Shown: piece by piece, positions 27,997 to 32,108 of the stretch
Layout: each line of letters begins with the position of its first letter
Numbering within the stretch: the stretch's first letter is position 1
DNA from: Pseudomonadota bacterium
Lineage (GTDB): Bacteria; Chloroflexota; UBA6077; JAJPHF01
Direction of reading: 5' to 3'
Length of the DNA: 32,108 nucleotides
Assembly: GCA_021325365.1 (NCBI GenBank)
Contig: JAJPHF010000116.1
Coordinates: 1 to 32,108 of the forward strand
Notes under the pieces: generated by a model
Databases searched by the model: none
The model's input: only the letters and a program-made list of their open reading frames with translations
Told to the model about the DNA's origin: nothing
Position numbers and translations under genes: made by a program

Positions 27997-28596
27997 TCAG
28001 CACGCCGCCGCGAGCGCCGCGTCGGTCTCGGCCAGCACGTACTCCGCCACGACGCTGCCGAGCGCGGCGTAGAACGGCTCCCGGGCCAGCCAGCCGACCG
28101 CCGTAGCCCAGATCGGCGCCCAGCGCCCCAGGTGCGCGGCCAGAAAAGCGCGCTGGCGTGCTCGGCTAGCGGCTGTGCCCGTCGCATCATCCCGCGCCCA
28201 CGCGTCGGCCTCCATCCCCGCGAGGTGCCCAAGAAACGCCAGCTCCAGCCCCACGTGGTCGGGGGCGCCCACCTGGCCGGCCGGGCTGTAGCCTGCGTCG
28301 CGGTACGCCGCCACCACCGCGACCGTCGCCGCGGTGTTCAGCAGCATCCGCTCGTCTACGAAGAGCGACTCGTAGGGCGGCGCGTTCAGCAGGAAGAGGC
28401 GCGCGTACTCGGCACGGAGCGGGGGCAGCAGTGCCGTCGTGTCGCCCGCGAGCGCCGTCCCGAATTCGGGCGTGTGCCGCAGCGCCGCGAGCAGCGGCGC
28501 GTCGATCTCCGCCAGGCACAGCCGGCCCAGGAGCCGATACGTGTCGGCGCGAGCGCGCGCGGTCTCAACCGCCCGCGCCGGGTCAGCGTCTCGCAC
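27997..28596 (-). CDS. TorD/DmsD-family molybdoenzyme chaperone
   Basis: 199 residues, all-helical. TorD-type chaperones bind the apo catalytic subunit of a DMSO-reductase-family enzyme in the cytoplasm and help cofactor insertion and export timing. The family pattern is present: RAEYARLFLLNAPPYESLFVDE (the EY-x2-LF...P.ES core) and APDHVGLELAFLGHLAGME (DH-x2-EL-x-F). The start is a GTG at 28596 with GGAGG about 7 nt upstream. It lies 26 nt downstream of the NHL gene and in the same direction as the molybdoenzyme gene, which makes that enzyme its probable client. Confidence 0.92.
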   Translation of the reverse strand: MRDADPARAVETARARADTYRLLGRLCLAEIDAPLLAALRHTPEFGTALAGDTTALLPPLRAEYARLFLLNAPPYESLFVDERMLLNTAATVAVVAAYRDAGYSPAGQVGAPDHVGLELAFLGHLAGMEADAWARDDATGTAASRARQRAFLAAHLGRWAPIWATAVGWLAREPFYAALGSVVAEYVLAETDAALAAAC

Positions 28597-28622
28597 CCGC
28601 CTGCCTCCGACCGCCGACGGAG

Positions 28623-29312
28623 TTACGGCCGACTCGCCGTCGGCGTGCCAGCGGGCGTGGCGGTGGGCGTCGTCGTGTCAGTCGCCACGGTGGTTGCCGT
28701 GGGGGTCGGCGGCTCTGTCGCGTCCCCGGCCGGAGCGGTGGAGCTGCTTCGCGGCGCCGCGCCCCACTGCGCGACCGCCTCGCCCGATGGGGCCAGCTTC
28801 TGGATGCGCTGGTTGCCGCTGTCCGCGACGTACACGTTGCCGTCGCCGTCCAGCGTCAGCCCCCGCGGCCTGTCGAACTCACCCGGCCCATTCCCCGGCG
28901 CGCCCCACTGCGCCAGCAGCAGCCCCGTCGGTGCCAGCTTGAAGATCTGGCTCGCCTGCCAGTCCGCCACGTACACGTTCCCGTCGCCGTCCAGCGCGAT
29001 GGCCCCCGGCGTGCTCGCGTCCTCGGGGCCCAGCCGCCATTCCGCAAGCGTCTGCCCCCCCGCCGACAGCTTGACCACGCGGTGGTTGCCCGTGTCCGCC
29101 ACGTACAGGTTGCCCTGCGCGTCCACCGCCACGCTCCATGGATCGCTAAGCTGCACCGCGCTCGCGCCCCCCACCGTCTGTCGGGGCGCGCCGCCCGCCC
29201 CCGGGCCGGCCGCGCTGGCAAGCGCGTGCTGCGCGTACGCGCCGATCGCCACCGCGCCCACGACACTCGCCGCGCCGGCCAGGTAGGCGAGGGCTAGGCG
29301 AAATCCGTCCAC
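28623..29312 (-). CDS. NHL-repeat (beta-propeller) protein with membrane anchor
   Basis: 229 residues. A hydrophobic segment (about 5-30, RLALAYLAGAASVVGAVAIGA) may be a signal anchor. At least three NHL repeats follow, each with the NVYVADSGN..I.KL pattern: NLYVADTGNHRVVKL, NVYVADWQASQIFKL and NVYVADSGNQRIQKL. Each is 45-50 residues long. NHL propellers usually bind proteins or ligands; three or four blades is short for a closed propeller. The C-terminal 40 residues are Thr/Pro-rich (TPTATPAGTPTAS) and may be a stalk. I prefer GTG at 29312, which has GAGG 5 nt upstream, to the ATG at 29318. It lies between the molybdoenzyme and chaperone genes, so it may be an outside partner of the enzyme. 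Confidence 0.82.
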   Translation of the reverse strand: MDGFRLALAYLAGAASVVGAVAIGAYAQHALASAAGPGAGGAPRQTVGGASAVQLSDPWSVAVDAQGNLYVADTGNHRVVKLSAGGQTLAEWRLGPEDASTPGAIALDGDGNVYVADWQASQIFKLAPTGLLLAQWGAPGNGPGEFDRPRGLTLDGDGNVYVADSGNQRIQKLAPSGEAVAQWGAAPRSSSTAPAGDATEPPTPTATTVATDTTTPTATPAGTPTASRP

Positions 29313-29459
29313 CAGCATCCTCGACTCAGCGACATCCGCCAGCGCACTTGGTCCAGCCGATCGGCGTTCAGGAGGGCCGCGTCCGGGCACGACGGCGCCC
29401 CCCGCGGCACCCCGGCGACCTGTCGTGCCAGAACGTCATACCCCGCTGCCAGTAACCCT

Positions 29460-32108
29460 TCAGCCAGTGGGCTGGCCGGCGTCGAGACGGTACGCCTCGG
29501 GCGCGGGCTTGTAGGGGCGGAGCAGCCACAGCGGGCGCCGCAGGCCGCCCGGGCCGGGAGCGGGGCGGGTCTTCGCCAGCCACTCGCGGTACACCGCGGT
29601 GGCCCGCGCCGTGTCCACGAAAATGTCCCCGTAGCGGTCGTCCGGCCCCACGCGCTCCAGCCGCACCTTCTGGTGCCAGCAGTGCATGCCGCTCCACGGG
29701 TCGGGGTGTACCGCGAACGTCATGTTCTGGTGGACCCCCGCGTCCGACCACCAGACGCGCTCCGAGTCGGGGTCCTCGCTCTTCCAGGCTTTCACGCCCT
29801 CGATCTGCCGCATACGCCACTTGCCGCCGCCCTGCTCCTGCAGGTCGACCAGCGCGGTGGACCAGCGATCGCCGCCCAGCGTGTCGCTCAGCCGCCAGCG
29901 GCCGAGGTGATGCGAGCACGCGACGACACCCGGCCGAATGCTCTCCGTGACCCACACCTTGCTCACGAAGTAGCCGATCTCGGTGACCACTTTCAGCAGG
30001 TCGCCGGTGTCGACGCCAAGCTGCTGAGCGGCCGTCGGGTGCAGCCAGAGCGGGTTGCTGTGCGAGATCTCGTACAGCCACTTGGCGTTGCCCGAGCGCG
30101 TGTGGATCAGTGTCGGCAGGCGGAACGTGGCGACTAGCGCGAACTCGTTGCGGGCGCGGTCCATCGTCTCGGGATGGACGTGGCTCTTGATGTACGTTGG
30201 CACCGCGTACTCGGGCCAGCCCCAGTCGCGCAGCGTCGGCGAGTAGAACTCGAGCTTCCGCGACGGCGTCGGGAAACCCACGACCGTCTGGCCGTCGATC
30301 TGGACGCCCAGCACCGCGCCGTCCTTCCGCACGATGCCGCTGCCGGGCTCGACCGTCGCGCCGTCAAGCTGCGCCGCGGTGAGCGGCGTCTCGTGCTGGT
30401 TGTAGACTTTCTCGGCCACCGTGAAGGCGCCGTACTTCCGCATGTACTCGAATGGTGTCAGCCCTTCCTCCGCCGCCTTGGCGGGCAGGCCGGGCACCGC
30501 GTTCTCGAACAGCCACTGGTGGTACTCGTTGATCGTGATCTTCTCGCCCGGGCGGTAGGGCGACTCGAAGTAGTGGCGGATGCCCAGGCTGCCATCGGGG
30601 TCGATGCGCCAGGACAGCTCGATCCAGAACTCGTCTTCTTCCCACACCTCGCCCGGATTCGCCTCGTAGGTGTACTCGAAGCGCTCGCCCAGCCGCTCGC
30701 GCGCGACGCGCAGCACCGGCTGGCGGTATCCGAGCCACTTCGCGCTGTGCGTCTCGTAGCTGATCGTGTCGTGGCGCTCGCCGGCGTGCCCCATCGGCAG
30801 TACGTAGTCGGCGAACCAGGCCGTCTCGCTCCACACGGGCGACAGCGCCGCGTGCAGCCCGATCTTGTCCTCGTCGCGCAGCACCTCGATCCAGCTCGCG
30901 CCGTCGGGGTTCGTCCAGACGGGGTTGTAGACGCGCGTGAAGTAGACGCTCAGCTTGCCGCGCCCCTCCTTCAGGAAGTGCGGCAAGAGGTAGCTCAGCT
31001 CGTGGTGCGCCAGCGGATACTCCCGCGGCCAAAGCAGCTCGTTCCAGACCTTCTGCGGCCCCGGCTTGCGCCACGGCACCGGCACGAACTTGTCCCACGA
31101 GTTGGGCGACGTGCCGCCCGGGGTGCCGACGCTGCCGGTCAGCACGCTCAGGAAGAAGAGGCAGCGCGCCACCTGCCAGCCGCCCAGGTTGCCCGAGGCC
31201 GCCCCGCGCCAGACGTGTGCGCTGAACGCGGCGCCCGCCCGCCCCACCAGCCGCGCCACCTCGACGATCTGCGCCGCCGCGACGCCGCTCTCCTGCTCCG
31301 CGTACTCCGGCGTGTACTCGGCATAGCGCTCCAGCAGCGCCGTGATGAAGTTCTCGAAGGTCGGCGCCAGGTCCGGCCGCTCGGCGCGCAGGTACTCTTC
31401 CCAATTCGTCCAGCGGCGCACGAACTCCCGGTCGTACAGCCCCTCGGCCAGAATCACGCGCGCCATGGCGAGCAGCACCGCCGCCTCGCTGCCCGGATAG
31501 GTCGGCAGCCAATAGTCCGCCATCGACGCGGTGTTCGACAGGCGCGGGTCCATGACCGCGATCGTGGCGCCCGCCATCTTCGCCTCGATGATGCGCTGGG
31601 CGTGCGGATTGAAGTAGTGGCCCGTCTCCAGGTGCGAGCTGAGCAGCAGGATGAAGCGCGCGTTGGCGTGGTCCGGCGACGGCCGGTCCGAGCCCATCCA
31701 CACGTCGTAGCCCAGTCGCGCGCCCGCCGAGCAGACGTTGGTATGGCTGTTATGGCCGTCGATGCCCCACGCCTGGAGCACCCGCTCCATGTAGCCATCC
31801 TCGCCGGGCCGGCCGACGTGGTAGACGATCTCGTTCTGCCGGTTCTCCATCAGGGCCGCGCGGATCCGGCGGGCGAAGTCGTCCAGCACCTCGTCCCAGG
31901 TGACGCGCTCCCACTGGCCGCTGCCGCGTGGCCCCACGCGCTTGAGCGGGAACAGGATGCGCTCGGGGTCGTAGGTCTGATTGATCGTGGCGGGGCCTTT
32001 AGCGCAGTTGCGGCCCCGGCTGCCCGGATGCGTGGGATTGCCCTCGAACTTGCGCACCTGCATGGTGTCGCGGTCCACGTAGGCCAGCAGCCCGCACCCC
32101 GCCTCGCA
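29460..32108 (-). CDS. Molybdopterin oxidoreductase catalytic subunit, DMSO-reductase family (5' truncated)
   Basis: The window holds 882 residues; the gene starts beyond the right edge. At the cut end, Cys1, Cys5 and Cys35 belong to an N-terminal [4Fe-4S] site (CEAGC ... NCAKG), with one cysteine missing upstream. The Lys after the last Cys is the usual electron-transfer residue. HTNVCSAG (codon at 31731-31733) places a Cys where the molybdenum ligand is expected, at about residue 126. Later blocks are typical: VMDPRLSNTASMADYWLPTYPGSE, LFFLSVLTGSVGTPGG and a cofactor-binding C-terminal barrel (LWLHPTAAQQLGVDTGDLLKV). The substrate (sulfur, selenium, arsenic or nitrogen oxyanion, or another) cannot be assigned. 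Whether it carries a Tat signal is hidden. TorD, the NHL protein and a small peptide follow downstream. Confidence 0.93.
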   Translation of the reverse strand, partial: CEAGCGLLAYVDRDTMQVRKFEGNPTHPGSRGRNCAKGPATINQTYDPERILFPLKRVGPRGSGQWERVTWDEVLDDFARRIRAALMENRQNEIVYHVGRPGEDGYMERVLQAWGIDGHNSHTNVCSAGARLGYDVWMGSDRPSPDHANARFILLLSSHLETGHYFNPHAQRIIEAKMAGATIAVMDPRLSNTASMADYWLPTYPGSEAAVLLAMARVILAEGLYDREFVRRWTNWEEYLRAERPDLAPTFENFITALLERYAEYTPEYAEQESGVAAAQIVEVARLVGRAGAAFSAHVWRGAASGNLGGWQVARCLFFLSVLTGSVGTPGGTSPNSWDKFVPVPWRKPGPQKVWNELLWPREYPLAHHELSYLLPHFLKEGRGKLSVYFTRVYNPVWTNPDGASWIEVLRDEDKIGLHAALSPVWSETAWFADYVLPMGHAGERHDTISYETHSAKWLGYRQPVLRVARERLGERFEYTYEANPGEVWEEDEFWIELSWRIDPDGSLGIRHYFESPYRPGEKITINEYHQWLFENAVPGLPAKAAEEGLTPFEYMRKYGAFTVAEKVYNQHETPLTAAQLDGATVEPGSGIVRKDGAVLGVQIDGQTVVGFPTPSRKLEFYSPTLRDWGWPEYAVPTYIKSHVHPETMDRARNEFALVATFRLPTLIHTRSGNAKWLYEISHSNPLWLHPTAAQQLGVDTGDLLKVVTEIGYFVSKVWVTESIRPGVVACSHHLGRWRLSDTLGGDRWSTALVDLQEQGGGKWRMRQIEGVKAWKSEDPDSERVWWSDAGVHQNMTFAVHPDPWSGMHCWHQKVRLERVGPDDRYGDIFVDTARATAVYREWLAKTRPAPGPGGLRRPLWLLRPYKPAPEAYRLDAGQPTG

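Noticed and set aside
27967..29286. 439-codon plus-strand frame over the TorD and NHL genes
   Set aside because: It is the antisense of two genes with clear TorD and NHL motifs and Shine-Dalgarno sites.

Overview
The window is very GC-rich (about 70% by eye), densely packed and bacterial. The mixture of genes points to Chloroflexota (perhaps a Thermomicrobia- or Dehalococcoidia-like lineage): secreted proteins with Thr/Pro-rich stalks, a class A penicillin-binding protein with a TPTP stalk, many GTG and TTG starts, and C-rich intergenic hairpins. This placement is an inference from style, not from a marker gene.

Left part (1-11 kb). The end of an unidentified gene is followed by a self-contained tRNA-Gly(CCC) unit with a near-consensus promoter and an intrinsic terminator. 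Next come lon and a SET-domain methyltransferase gene that overlaps lon by 4 nt, a convergent secreted protein, a class A PBP, an NtrC-type sigma-54 activator, a small membrane protein, a divergent BON-domain protein, and rpoN. The sigma-54 encoded here carries a four-cysteine zinc-ribbon-like insert. Its gene is preceded by a textbook -24/-12 sigma-54 promoter with a small palindrome over the expected start site, which suggests self-controlled sigma-54 expression.

Middle part (11-23 kb). argG, argH and a GNAT acetyltransferase form a tight arginine-biosynthesis operon (4-nt overlap, then a 2-nt gap). Opposite to it lie an SDR oxidoreductase with a small DUF6176/ABM-like protein, and two paralogous clan-A-type glycoside hydrolases (a lipoprotein, and a longer secreted form with an SH3 domain). 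A polytopic GT-C-like membrane protein and a large secreted FN3/Ig-like protein with a Gly/Pro/Phe/Tyr-rich segment follow on the plus strand. Together the last four look like cell-envelope or exopolysaccharide functions.

Right part (23-32 kb). A DtxR/MntR-family metal regulator with an unusual ligand set is followed by a secreted protein with two amicyanin-like cupredoxin domains. This is divergent from a DUF402 protein across a control region with nested inverted repeats. A NIF3-like protein overlaps a small unknown gene. A minus-strand cassette then runs off the right edge: the catalytic subunit of a DMSO-reductase-family molybdoenzyme (5' end outside the window), an NHL-repeat protein, a TorD-type chaperone and, last, a 44-residue proline-rich peptide gene closed by a 40-bp perfect palindrome.

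No CRISPR array, insertion sequence, phage gene or plasmid function is visible. The window reads as chromosomal backbone. Its most unusual points are the sigma-54 module, the lon-SET pairing, the copper-protein and metal-regulator details, and the tail of the molybdoenzyme cassette.
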